DNA of 64,000 bases from Fennellomyces sp. T-0311 (GCA_025266875.1 JALLLT010000024.1:496001-560000), one strand, 5' to 3'; positions 34,218-45,867 are shown, numbered from the stretch's first letter. The notes: generated by a model from the letters alone, not told the origin. A program made the numbers and translations.

Positions 34218-34870
34218 TTACATATAGTTCCGACGAATATACAAAGTGAACTCATACTGGAGTTCTTTATGGTTCTGAACACCACGAGCAACAGTTTGTT
34301 CAACATACGCTTCCAATTCCTCATGACTTGCCAACCTATACTCCTCATCGCTGATTTCCGGAAAGAACGTATCGCAATCGACCTTGGATCGAACTCGCGT
34401 CAAGAGGATATGAGTACAACGGGCATGTTTGATAGCAATAGTATAGATTTGTGCACCGCCAATCACAAAAACACGCGCGCAATTTTGCTTTTCGGCTTCA
34501 ATAAACGCGTCTTCCATATTGCTCACTAGTACCGTGGATTGATTTGCCGCATCTGCCAGTTGCCTTGACAAATAACATAAGTTACATAGTAACAAATGGA
34601 ATAATGGGAAAGAGCTTACAAGTCATATGTTGGGTTTCTCGAAACGATAATGTTGTGACGATTGGGTAAAGGACGGAATTTAGGTGGGATGGACTCCCAA
34701 GTGATTCGACCCATAATGACGGCATTTTGTTTACTGGTAGATCCTTCAGGAACATGAGTTGTGACATGTTTAAAAAAGGCCATGTCTTTGGGAATCCGCC
34801 ATGGTAGACCGCTGAGAAGACCAATACCGAGTTCTTCGGTTGCTGCCACCACAAGTGAAAAGTTGGTCAT
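34218..34870 (-). CDS. DFR1: Dihydrofolate reductase
   Basis: Two exons (34870-34620, 34563-34218) give 198 residues, a normal length for a stand-alone fungal DHFR. It reduces dihydrofolate to tetrahydrofolate with NADPH, supplying one-carbon units for thymidylate and purine synthesis. Visible landmarks are the substrate loop LPWRIPKDMAFFKHVT, the NADPH-binding NAVIMGRITWESIPPKFRPL and the FVIGGAQIY motif, ending in the YEFTLY strand. No fusion to thymidylate synthase or to a serine-hydrolase domain is present. An unknown gene follows 39 bases after its stop on the same strand. Confidence 0.95.
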
Positions 34871-34943
34871 TTTGTCAAACAAAAAAATTCGATTATAAAA
34901 AGTAATTTATACATTTGGCTTTTAAAAATATATCTACAAAACT

Positions 34944-37145
34944 TTATGCTTGTCCGGTAACAGGGCAAACAGCCGCCTTTTGACCAGTGACTGGACAGGA
35001 TTGTTGTTCAGGAGCATCAGCTTGTTGTTCGGCTTTTTGTCCGGTTACAGGACATGATGCGGCTTGGGCTTGGCCGGTGACAGGGCACACGGCACCATCT
35101 GAACGTTGGCCAGTGACAGGACACACTGCAACTCCATCATTATCATCTTCCTTGGGTGCTTCGTAAACAACAGGATCCTCTGAGGAACTCTTCTCCACTT
35201 CCTTGAAGTAAAACTCGACGCTTTCTGGATCCGTATCCCATTCGGTTCCGCTCTTGCGCCATTGTTCGAAATCCTTGGTACGACGCCATTGCTGATTCAA
35301 CCGACGTTCAAGCGTCAGTACCTTTGCTGGATCCATCTCACTGCAAGCCTTTACTGCTTTAAATACAGCCTGTATATATACACAATTAGCCTCTTTGCGC
35401 TATTCTTTCGCGGATCACTTCTTACCTCGACAAGCGCAGATGGTAACGTTTTCCAGTGATCCAGTATTTTGTTGCTCCATCGATTATTCATTTCCTTCAA
35501 CTTGTTCTTTAGCCCATCCAAGGTTTCAGCCATCTAATGATGATCAAAATCAATAGACCATATCGACAATATGACGCGCGCACACACTTACACCAAATGT
35601 TTGCTGAATCTCCTTTTCCCACACGCCCAATCGATCGGGACCCGGGTATGAATGATAAGCTGCCAATACAAGTTGGAGTGCAGTGGAAGTATCAGGCTCA
35701 GGACACATCGCCATACGTTTGATGCCCGTCACTGCTTCATTCAATCGAGCATCCGGTACAAAAATATCCGCCAATCCCAAACGAAGCAATTCTGGACCTC
35801 GCAAACGAACCGATTCCGGAGGTGCCAATGCAAGGTACAATTCTGTACCCGCGGGCAACGGCTGTTTGCTTTGCATACGCGGACGACACAATGAAAGTAA
35901 CAAGAGAGGTGGGATGGGAGCATAGGAAAGGTCAAGACCCAAATCCAAATAGGTATCCTCCGTAATGACACGCACGAATCCATGCCACAATGCAATGTAT
36001 GGAGCATTGGCTGGGATAGCCGCGTCAAACACGGTGACGGTAGTCTTTTGCAATTGGAATGTGGATAACACAAGATTGTAATAAGCGTCTGCCACGGCAT
36101 CCAATGATGCCAGCAAGTTCTTTTCGTCGGCCTTGTCTGCTGTCTCGACAAATGCAAGACCAGAGCTGGATATTTTGGTGTTTCTCGGTACGTTTGGAAT
36201 GGAAATGGCTACCGGTCGCAATACTCGACTGGTTGCTCGCCTGTTATTTTCAGCCTTTAGCTCTTCTCGGTAAAGCTCCTTTAGTCGATCGACTGTGAAT
36301 ATATTGTTGCTTTTGGAACCAGAGAATGTGATGGTAGCAGCACCAGTGACGGCTGGTTCTTCGGTGGATACAAAGGTGTTACCAGCCGCAGCTTCGGTCA
36401 CATCATCACCAGCACCTAATTCCAGTATCATCAGTGAACTAGTCCATCTGTTATCTGCTGCAATTGCTTTACGTTTCTTGTTTTGCCACATGTGAGCAAA
36501 TGGGCATGCAGGCTGAGCTGCTTCCTGACGGTTCTTTGTCCATGTAATGTAATCCGCAACACTGACAGGCTCGACGCATCTAAAACATGCTGTTAACGAC
36601 CTATTTGAAGCCCTACACCATCACGGACTTACGATGCATAATAAAACGCTTTGGCCTTGACATATTCATCATCCATGCGCGTCTTGTCCCAAACATTTCC
36701 ATTCTTTTGCTGATTGACCCAACCACGAACAATAGTCGGCAATCCGGACAGAAACTTGTTATCATTATCAAAATCATATGCTTCCAAACGTCTGTATGCC
36801 TTGATAGCTGGACTTTCTTCCACTGGTATATTCTTTTGCTTTTCATACAGAAGATACTCTTCAAGATCAAAGTTTTGTCTAAATCTATTTTTTTTCCAGC
36901 AGTTCAGAATCAACAAAGCCTTTCTCGAATTCCTTTTCTTACCTTGTGAAAAAGAAATGCTTTGCTCTCAAAAGTTGGCGATTGTCCAATTCCGCCTTAC
37001 TAAGCTTTTCGCTGTCAACATTGTCTGGTGGTAAACCTTCCAAGATATTCTCAAGCCCTGCTTGAAATACTCCATCGGATTGCCATGGATAACTGGCGAA
37101 TGCTTCAAATGCTTGTCGTTGCAACGGCGAAAATTGCTCGACCAT
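34944..37145 (-). CDS. Crotonase/HIBCH-like protein with N-terminal motif pair and CPVTGQ tail
   Basis: Five exons (37145-36943, 36878-36633, 36579-35592, 35533-35426, 35369-34944) give 656 residues. Residues 1-150 hold two similar helical motifs: FASYPWQSDGVFQAGLENIL and YDFDNDNKFLSGLPTIVRG. A CPFAHMW motif follows. The centre (about 200-470) resembles the enoyl-CoA hydratase/isomerase fold, with PYIALWHGFVRVITEDTYLD and an AGLA-like LRLGLADIFVPDARL. The LPSALVEAVFKAVKA segment and the LERRLNQQW helix resemble the C-terminus of 3-hydroxyisobutyryl-CoA hydrolases. The usual GGGxG oxyanion-hole motif is absent, so catalysis is doubtful. The tail carries five CPVTGQ repeats. Its promoter is shared with a branched-chain aminotransferase. 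Confidence 0.75.
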
Positions 37146-37811
37146 GATTGATTCTTTAAAAGCTGTAGAAAGTTACAAAATACCTATGGGAAAAATATAG
37201 CTTTTCTTGCTTTGAGGTGGTACAACCTTACAAATGCGTTGATCTGCCCAAAATGGACACGGCGGTTGAGTTCCGGCTTACCATGCAATCCGTCTAATGC
37301 GCCACTGTTTCGATCAGTTCTTCATACACAGGATATGTTTCATCGGCTGCCTTCCGGTTCTTCCTCTATTGCAATTGAGCATAAACATTCTACTGCCACA
37401 TCCTTAGCTATCTGAAAAGACGCACGATGTTTTGATTGGAAAAAAATATTTCCCACTTTTTTTTAGCAAATGGTTTGTTGTCATGAAACAATCTAGCATA
37501 TATAACTCAGTAACACAGTTACCAGTCGAACGACGCTACGAGCTTTGTATCGAACGCAGACTATTTTTGAATAACCATGGAAACAGTTTATGTAACAACG
37601 CTATAGCCGGGCCATGACGACAGTTGTCTGATCCTTAAAAAAAAGTTCAGTGACACCATTTATGTCCATGGCAACACAAGAGATGAAAGAATTCATCATA
37701 TAAATTCATTACCCCACAGTTTCCATTCCCCCTTAATGAAATCATCAGCACCAACTGCTCGATTCGGGTTTACTCTGACAACTTTGCAACTGCATATCCC
37801 GACACTGAAGT

Positions 37812-37818
37812 TGAGTCA
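37812..37818. promoter_or_regulatory. GCN4-type site TGAGTCA
   Basis: TGAGTCA with a following T, 156 bases upstream of the aminotransferase ATG. This is the core bound by GCN4-class bZIP proteins. Confidence 0.5.
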
Positions 37819-37904
37819 TCGCGCCACGGACGAATAGCTTTTTTCGATAAAGTTGACAAGTGGTAGATAATTTAGCCGTTACCGAATCTCGCGGCGATCA
37901 CAGA

Positions 37905-37913
37905 ATGAGTCAT
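37905..37913. promoter_or_regulatory. Perfect GCN4-type palindrome ATGAGTCAT
   Basis: The full nine-base optimal GCN4 target, 61 bases upstream of the aminotransferase ATG. Branched-chain aminotransferases are classical general-control targets in yeast. A full nine-mer of this type is expected less than once by chance in 64 kb. Confidence 0.6.
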
Positions 37914-37940
37914 TCAAAAGTTCTATAGAAAGCCTATCCA

Positions 37941-37960
37941 TCTCTCTCTCTCTCTCTCTC
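37941..37960. repeat. CT tract in the aminotransferase leader
   Basis: Ten CT/TC units 13 bases upstream of the start codon, probably in the 5' untranslated region. Confidence 0.8.
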
Positions 37961-37973
37961 TAACTTTTTTATA

Positions 37974-39269
37974 ATGACTGCTGCCGACAAGCTTGACTGG
38001 GCCAACATTGGTTTCCGTTACCGAGATACCAATGGTTTTATGAAGTATACCTGGACCCTGGAAAAGGGTTGGGACAATGGCTCCTTTGAAACTGATCCCA
38101 TGCAGAAAGTTCATATTTGCGCATCAGGTCTGCATTACGGCCAACAGGTATAAATCAGCATTTTCATTGAAATGGTCTTCTTTGAAATTAACCTTGTCAG
38201 AAAAGTGCTTTGAAGGTTTGAAGGCTTTCAAGGACAAGCAGGGACGCGTTCGTATTTTTAGACCTCAGGACAACGCTGCGCGTATGAACCGTAGTGCTCC
38301 TATTGCATATATGCCCGAAGTTCCGGAGGAGATCTTTTTGGAAGGTTGTCGTCGCACCGTCGAGGCAAATATTGACTATGTTCCTCCAGTTGAAACTGGT
38401 GGTGCCTTTTACCTTCGTCCGCTGCTTTTCGGCAGTGGCCCAATGATTGGCATGGATGCTGCTCCTGAATTCACTTTCCTTGTCTTTGGCACTCCCGTCA
38501 GCAACTATTACAAGGACGGCATCAAGCCTGTCAAGGCTCTCGTTATGGAAACCATTGATCGAGGTAAGCTTTTTTGAGTATGCACATTTTTTTTTCAGGA
38601 ACAGCTCTTGATGTATTATTAGCTGCTCCCAAGGGTACTGGATCCGCTAAGCTCGGTGGTAACTATGCTCCTACTTTCGGACCCATGCACAAGGCCATGG
38701 CCGAAGGCTATACCATTACCTTGCATTTGGATTCCAAGACTCGCGAATACGTTGACGAATTCTCGACATCCAACTTTGTTGCATTGACTGCGCCCGGTAT
38801 GCTCCTACAAAAAAAAAGATGGCCGTTTCTCAATGGCAGCTTTAGATGCAAACGGTGTTCGTACATTCGTTACGCCCAACTCCGAATCGATTCTCCGTTC
38901 GGTTACTCGTTTGTCGTTGATTGACATTTGCGAAAAGCTGGGTTGGAAGGTTGAACAGCGTCCTATCAAGTTCAGTGAAATTGAACAAGGCAAATTTGAT
39001 GAAGTGGCTGCTTGCGGCACGGCCGGTAAGTTTCGTAATAATATACAAAAATAGGAGGAAAGTGGCTGATATAGGTATTGGCGCGCGCGCAATTAGTTGT
39101 CCTCACACCCGTAAAATCGATTACTCGCGGCGACAAGGTCATCACCATTGGTGACCAGGATGTCATTGGCAAAGGCTTCGAGACTCTCTACAATTATTAT
39201 CGTGGTGTTCAAAACGGTGAAATTGAAGATTCGTTCGGTTGGATGTATCCTTCCGAAGGTCTGGCTTAA
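37974..39269 (+). CDS. Branched-chain amino-acid aminotransferase
   Basis: Five exons (37974-38147, 38206-38563, 38599-38796, 38840-39025, 39097-39269) give 362 residues. It is a class IV PLP enzyme that interconverts leucine, isoleucine and valine with their keto acids. Landmarks are LHYGQQCFEGLKAF, RPQDNAARMNRSA, the PLP lysine in SAKLGGNYAP, and DEFSTSNFV. No N-terminal presequence is visible, which suggests the cytosolic isoform, although the start could be short. Exon 2 must begin after AAAAG at 38205 to keep the conserved CFEGLKAF. The upstream region has two GCN4-type sites. Confidence 0.94.
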
Positions 39270-39700
39270 GAGATGAAACGAAATAGAAAAATATTTCCAC
39301 TGCAACCGCACAATAACAAAAACGCAGGCTAAAACACCCACATTCTTTTTTTTGGCTAATAATAAAGAAAAAACACTGTAGCATTTTACTTTGCCGTCTG
39401 GGAATGGGAGGTTTTTCGAAAGAGGGGCAAGAGTAGAAATAAGGGGATGTGTGTGTGTGTGTGTGTATGTGTGTGTATATGTGTCTACGAGGTTGCCACA
39501 CAGCACATAATATACTGTAAACATGCAGCTGCTCACTTCTCCCTTTTTCGTTTTCGCTTTATTATTCAGCTCCTCTCTTTCTTCTCTACCTTCATCTCTG
39601 CATCTCAATCAGCTCATTCCTTTTTGAATTGCGTAGTTTCTTTTTTACAGCTGATAATTGAATAACAAACGCGGCCTTTTTGGGGGGTTATTAACGTCGG
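39270..39700. other. Intergenic region with a TG microsatellite
   Basis: About 430 bases between aminotransferase and RhoGEF genes. A TG repeat with two interruptions occupies roughly 39449-39484. The right part is pyrimidine-rich, as in many fungal leaders. No gene seen. Confidence 0.6.
39449..39484. repeat. TG microsatellite
   Basis: A nearly pure TG/GT repeat interrupted by TATG and TATATG. Confidence 0.85.
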
Positions 39701-42628
39701 ATGCTCCCAGTTACACGGTCAGCTCTATATGGTCCTCTGTATGACAGAGACTCCTGCCACCACTGCTGCTGTTGTTGCTGCTGCTGCTGTTGCTGCACCG
39801 CCGAGGCCTATCCTTCATGTTATCCTCCGCAAACTACCGTCTGTTGCGATTCTGCGTTTGCTCAACATCCACTCGACCCGTTATCGTGCTGCACAGTTAC
39901 CGAGGAACGCGCCTCTCTTGCTTCCACCAACGATACCAGTCCACCGCCTGATCGTCCGCCCACTTCTTCGTCCATAGGTGATGAAGATGAATATCGACTT
40001 CAGAAACAGGCATTGCGTCGAAACCATGCCATCAATGAATTAATGCAAACAGAACGTGACTACGTAACTGACCTTGGCCGTCTTGTTGAAGTAACTCTTC
40101 TCTTACATACACGTTGAAACCACACGCTTAACATTGGCTTTTAACAGGTATACTTTGACACACTTAATCGACAAGATTGGATACTTGTTCAACATAAGCA
40201 AACCATACTCCGCAATGCATCGGATCTGTTATCATTCCATCGCCTGTTTCTATCTGCACTCGAAAACAATCCTAACGATGGTGAGCATATTGCTAGAGCG
40301 TTTCTGGATTTGGTAAGTTAGCAAGCCAGTCACTGTAAGCCCATCTAATATGTATCTAACAAATACCCCTAATCAGGGCCAGCACTTTATGCTATATACC
40401 AGTTATTGCGATTCACATGATGAAGCTTGGTCATTATGTGAAGAGTATCGTGATCGTCCGGAATGGTCACAGTTTGTCAAGGAGTGCATGGCCCTGATTG
40501 CGGAAAGTGCTACGCCCTCATCCGTGATATCTATTACTGATCAGCCCATCGGAAAACAACTTCAATTCGAAGACTACTTGATCAAGGTACATAAAAAAAT
40601 GCAACGTCGTGTAACCATCAATTACTTATTGTTTAAAAAATATATATTAGCCAGTGCAGCGGATTTGTCGCTACCAGCTGCTACTCAAGGAAATCATACG
40701 ATACACGCCAACGGATTCTTCAGCTTATGACACACTTACGGAAGCAGTGAATCTTGTTCAAGAAACCGTGACGGATATTGATCGTTTAAAAAACGATAAG
40801 GATATTCGCAAACGAACGGAGCGATTTGTTCAACGATTGGATGGTGATTGGCGAATTACCAAGCGTCATGTTTCAAAGCTTGGCAATTTGTTGATATCAG
40901 GGGCAATCGAAGTGACCTATACCGCTTTGGGTCAAAGTGTCGCCAAGCCTCGATATTTGGGCTGCTTTGTTTTTCCAACATACATTATCCTTGTTAGACC
41001 AAAGAAGGTTACAGCGTACGAACCAAAACATTGGTTTCCGCTACGTCTTGCTGAATTGGAAGATTTGTGTGATATTGAAGGTTCAATCAAAACGAACACA
41101 CTTTTTTAGTTTGTTTGCTAACTTTTTACTTAGGTCAACGGGAGAACTCGTTTATTGTTCGATGTCGGAAACATACGTTTGCATTCAATGCCACGTGTCA
41201 CCAAGAAAAGCAACTATGGATTAAACATTTGAGCGAGGCAATCGACAACATCATGAATGGGCAGGAGACGGTCCATATGGAAGAACTGATTGTGCCATCC
41301 CTGTCCGGTATCTCTGCAAAAAAGGCAGCGCAGCAAAGGGAGCCCAATGTTCGACTATCTCGATCGTTCACTAATATGCTTGATATGAAACTCGGCTCCA
41401 ACTGCGGAACCACACCACCCATCAAGTTGAAGCGGTCTGTTTCAACCAGCGTACAACTCGATGACATTATCACTGAATCGCCACCACCACCTGCCCCATT
41501 GCAAAAGCGATATTCAGCCGATTATCCAGCGACACGACGAAAGGAATTACTCAAAGCAAGAACCAATTCCGAAAATTACATGGTATCACGAAAACGTCCT
41601 GGATCATTGGATCTTTTATCAACAAGCAACGGGCCAACAAACGTTATTGGCAAGGTATCAATGCAAATACGAAGCAATCATCAAAACGCATTACGCATGG
41701 CCGTGGATCACAAACTTCATGCAGTATGCACTCAGGATTACTTGTCATCACGTGCAACATGGTATCTTCGAGATGTGGTAGATCTTCGCAAAAGGAAATC
41801 AATGCCATTTATTCGATCATCGGCATCCAGTTTCTCAATCATGTCCCCAGCGAGACGTACAAGTGAACAGCCCACCAACAATGATTTTGAAATTCAATCC
41901 ACAATTAGTTCAACCACCAGTTCAGCAGCCATAGCAGCAGCAACAACAGCAGCCATAACAACAGACAATGATTTTCGACGAACTGAAGTCAAAGAACCAT
42001 TGACAATTGATACATCCACCAGAATACGGATGACGCCAACGACAACAACTCCTATTAGCATATTTTCAGGGATGGATCGCTCCATATCAACGCTGAGCAT
42101 GCAGCCATTCAAAAAAAGCGCACTTGTTGATCGAATGTTCAACAAGTTGACGAATTTGAGTCGAAAATCGACGCGGAGAAAAGTTTATTTGGAAGACGAG
42201 CAAGACGATGCAGGATCTCATTATACAGGAGAAGACTACAACTCAGATGTGAACTCCTATAATGCGAGCGAGGTAACTCAAAAGAATGCAGAGAGAGAGA
42301 GAAGTAAAACTTGGTGTTTTAGATCGATGCTTCACGTCAAGATACAATGTCTAATCCCTCGCTTCGACGGTATCGATCCACCGCCACTGACCAGGGTCAT
42401 GCAAGGAGCAGCCATAAAGGACCGATATTTCGCTGGATCCGTAGTGAAAGTGGTGTCAGCACAAGGAGGTCCTATGCTCACGATCAAGAACTGAGCAGTC
42501 AGAGTTCCGATCGACCACCTTTAGCCTTCGCATATGCGTCTACGCCTGTACAACAACAGACGCAACAGCGCAACTGGAGAGTGAAGTTTGGATCCAAGAA
42601 GTCGTGCGGCAAAGGAAAGCGTTTATAA
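39701..42628 (+). CDS. RhoGEF with DH and PH domains
   Basis: Six exons (39701-40090, 40148-40312, 40377-40586, 40651-41080, 41134-42272, 42323-42628) give 879 residues. The DH domain (about 95-320) starts HAINELMQTERDYVTDLGRL and has the CR3 helix PVQRICRYQLLLKEIIRYT. A PH domain follows (about 340-480; GAIEVTYTALG, FVFPTYIILVRPKKVTAY, WIKHLSEAI). The C-terminal 400 residues are low-complexity, with Ser/Thr/Ala stretches and basic RKSTRRK. It should activate a Rho or Cdc42 GTPase; which one cannot be told. Near the N-terminus is a run of eleven cysteines coded by a TGC/TGT repeat. The start is the only methionine upstream of the DH domain in this frame, but an upstream exon is possible. Confidence 0.88.
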
Positions 42629-43015
42629 TCTACATTACCATTTATCCTTCTCGTAATATTATCAAAAACTCTTAATATACAACAGAACGTCTACTGCATA
42701 AAAATGGGTTTAGCAGGGCTTAATAATACGGATCTATTAAGTCACTAGAGTGTCAAAGCATGTGATGGTTTGTATGTATGATCCGGTTAAATATTGGGTT
42801 TTCCCTGTGTATAAGCGACGGTAGGAGTAATGCCGACCAAGATTTCTCACACCCGTAAGCTTAAAAATTGAATCGGTTAAATAGTTTACGGCGGCGTATG
42901 TAATGATATATTTCCAGGCGGACCTGGAAAAAATAGAGCTGTCAATTTATAAAAGGGACTTGTGGGCATTGTCCACCTTGTTTCTCCAATACCCCACACT
43001 TTTTATCATCACAAT
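42629..43015. other. Promoter region of the SCP-x thiolase gene
   Basis: About 390 AT-rich bases following the RhoGEF stop. A possible TATA-like sequence (TTTATAAAA, about 42947-42955) lies some 60 bases before the thiolase ATG. Nothing else seen. Confidence 0.5.
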
Positions 43016-44539
43016 ATGCAATCACGAAAGGTTTACGTTGTCGGCGTTGGCATGTCCAAGTTCATCAAGCCCCGTGGTCTGATTGACTACCCCGAGTTTG
43101 CCCTGGAGGCAGCTGTCAAGGCTTTGAACGATGCCGGTCTTTCCTACGATAAAGTTGACTTTGCAGCATGCGGTTACGTCTTTGGTGACAGTACCTCTGG
43201 CCAGCGTGTCCTGTACCAACTTGGTATGACTCAGATCCCCATCATCAACGTCAACAACAACTGCTCGACTGGTTCGACTGCCTTGTACCAAGCCCGCGCT
43301 GCCGTTGCTTCGGGTAACGCCGAATGTGCCCTTGCTCTTGGTTTCGAGCGCATGAAGCGTGGCTTCATCACTGAAGCTTTCCCTGACCGCACTTATCCTC
43401 TTGGTAAAGTATACATAGTCTCGTATTTTTTTTTTTACAGTCGCACAGTTGTAACCTAACAGGAACTTTTGTGAAATAGACCACGTACAGGCCGTCATTA
43501 CTGATGAACGCAGCTGGGACAAGAACACTGGCAATGCACCCCAGATCTTTGGTAACGCTGGTATCGGTTACATGGAGAAATATGGTGCCACCGAGAAGCA
43601 TCTGGCCAAGATTGCCGAGAAGAACCATCGCCACAGCGCAAAGAACCCTTACTCTCAGTTCCGTGATATCTACACTCTTGAACAAGTGGAACAGTCTCCC
43701 AAGGTCTTTGGTCCTTTGACCAAGCTCCAGTGCTGCCCCACTTCTGATGGTGCTGGCTGTGCTATTGTTGCCAGCGAAGAATTCGTCATCAAGCACGGTT
43801 TGTTGGACCAGGCCGTTGAGATCTGTGCCCAGGCCATGGCCACTGATTCTCCCGCAATGTTGGGCAAGGAGCTCATTGAATGGGCTGGTGCGGACATGAC
43901 CCGCAAGGCTGCCAAGGAAGCCTTCGCAAAGGCCGGTATTACTCCCAACGATGTTCAGGTTGTTGAGTTGCACGATTGCTTCTCTGCCAACGAGGTAAAA
44001 GGACGGGGTGGGCATTTATAAAAGAAGGGCGAGAAGCTCAAGCGTTTCGATCTAGTTGGTTACCTACGATACTCTTGGTTTGGTGCCCGAAGGCCAAGCT
44101 CACAAGCTCATTGATTCTGGCGATAACACTTACGGCGGCAAGTATGTTGTGAACCCCTCGGGTGGTTTGATCTCCAAGGGTCATCCTCTCGGTGCCACTG
44201 GTTTGGCTCAGTGCACTGGTAAGGCTTTGATGCGGGGTACTAAAGAATTATATAAACTTATTTTTGCCTTTTATAGAACTTGTCTGGCAATTGCGCGGTT
44301 GGGCTGGTGATCGTCAAGTCGAGAACTGCAACTATGCTCTTCAACACAATGTCGGTCTTGGCGGTGCTGTTGTTATCACCATTTACAAGAAGGCAAACGC
44401 TGCAAAGTCCTCGCCAAAGACTGCTTATAACCCGGCTGTTGAGGCTCGTGCCATCACCAAGGATGACTTTGCCAAGGCTGCTTCCCAGACCGCCAACCGT
44501 GCCCCTTACATGGACTCTGTTGGTGTTGCCAAATTGTAG
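43016..44539 (+). CDS. Peroxisomal SCP-x/SCP2-type thiolase
   Basis: Four exons (43016-43403, 43480-43994, 44056-44218, 44277-44539) give 442 residues. It starts [14 protein letters not shown] and carries the nucleophile [11 protein letters not shown], the HDCFSANE motif and [14 protein letters not shown], all typical of the thiolase half of animal SCP-x. There is no fused SCP2 lipid-binding domain. The protein ends AKL, a strong PTS1, so it should act in peroxisomal beta-oxidation, cleaving (possibly branched) 3-keto-acyl-CoAs. The first exon is strongly codon-biased (GTC, ACC, AAC), which suggests high expression. Confidence 0.94.
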
Positions 44540-44777
44540 ATTATTCACATCAAAAAAGAAAAAATCACATCATTGTACATTAATAAACCGCTTTTATGTA
44601 TTTACCCGTATCCAAAAAGTTATCTGTTTGTCTTCCGCTCTGTTTTAGCATAAGGTTTCGGCGATGGCATCCCCACTGGTCAATAAAGCAATCAGTGCAA
44701 CGACATCTTTTGCACTTTCTGTTCGAGACTCGCATGTTATTTTTATTTTGAAGCATAAATATACATCCTTTATCGTG

Positions 44778-45867
44778 CTATTTGATTTGAAATGAGCCTC
44801 CTTGTTCGCCCAATATGCAATATGTTTTAGCTTACCCAACCAACCGCCATCGACAGCGACAATTTCTCCATGAACGTAATCGCTAGCCTTGCTTGCAAGG
44901 AACACCGCAATACCCTTAAAATCATCAGGCGATGCCCAGCGACCGGCAGGGATACGATCAAGAATCTCCTGATTACGCTTTGGATCCTTCACAAGCGCTT
45001 CTGTAAGCTCGGTGTCGACGTAACCTAGGGTGAGCATGAGTTTATTGTATGTGATACGTATTAGTAGAACGCGTCACCTGGTGCAATCGCATTCACGTTG
45101 ATGCCATACTGCTCAAGAAAGATTAGTGCGCATTTTCTTCTCTCAATACATTTCATTCACCCACCTTGGCCCATTCGTTGGCAAGTGCCTTGGTAAGAAT
45201 ACCTACACCACCTTTGGATGCCGCATATGCTGGTACACGGATACCACCCTGGTTACTCGCATCAATAAAAAAGGAGAAATAGACCCATGACATGGATCCT
45301 ATTTACCTGGAAACACATCAAACTTCCTGTATTAATGATTTTTCCCGAGCCATGGGCTTTCATATGCTTGGCTGCTGCCTGACTGAGACTGAATACGGCC
45401 TTGAGATTGGCTTGAATGACTGCATCAAACTCGTCTTCGGGGAATTCAAGGGCACTACAAAAGTAGCTCTAGTTAAAAACGGCCTTCTCTTTTCTCAAGC
45501 TAAATGCTTTACTCGTATCTCCGCTGGATCCCCGCATTGTTTACCAAAATGTCGACGCGTGGGAATATGGCAAGAACACGATCCATCACATCACGAACGG
45601 TTTCTTGACGAGAAACATCCAGAAGCACGACTTCTGCACGACGGCCCAATGCGCGGATTTCATCGCGGACCTTGACATCATCCGTATTTCGTTGAAGCAG
45701 ACAAACATCTTGCAAGGTATCAGCCAAAAAGCAAGCGACATGTAACCGTTCCTTTATGTCTAACCTGCACCGGCTTCTGCCAAAGCAATAGCCATGCTAC
45801 GGCCAATACCGCGTGTGCAGCCAGTGACTGCAGCGACCTTTCCAGAGAGCGAGAATAAGCCAGACAT
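44778..45867 (-). CDS. Short-chain dehydrogenase, KduD-like (sugar-acid oxidoreductase)
   Basis: Six clear exons (45867-45765, 45708-45513, 45454-45307, 45248-45165, 45108-45078, 45024-44836) give 250 residues, ending VDGGWLG. A seventh short exon is needed for the stop; acceptor GAG at 44798 would add SFQIK and a stop at 44778, but this is a guess. Landmarks are the NAD-binding TGCTRGIGR, NNAGIQRR, the catalytic serine in NTGSL and YAASKGG (Tyr and Lys). The sequence resembles 2-deoxy-D-gluconate 3-dehydrogenase and gluconate 5-dehydrogenase. It is divergent from a polyol dehydrogenase, with 168 bases between starts. Confidence 0.85.

Larger units (their letters stand above)
37146..37973. 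other. Divergent promoter region, crotonase-like gene / branched-chain aminotransferase
   Basis: About 830 bases between two start codons with no convincing gene. It contains two GCN4-type sites (37812-37818 and 37905-37913) and a CT tract (37941-37960) just before the aminotransferase ATG. Short frames on both strands here are not supported by composition. Confidence 0.65.

Noticed and set aside
36587..36949. Plus-strand frame of 120 codons
   Set aside because: Antisense to exon 2 of the crotonase-like gene and its flanking introns; hydrophobic AT-driven composition.
39729..39977. Poly-alanine frame starting MVLCMTETP across the TGC repeat
   Set aside because: It runs out of frame with the conserved DH domain and ends in a stop before it, so it is not used unless an unseen intron joins them.
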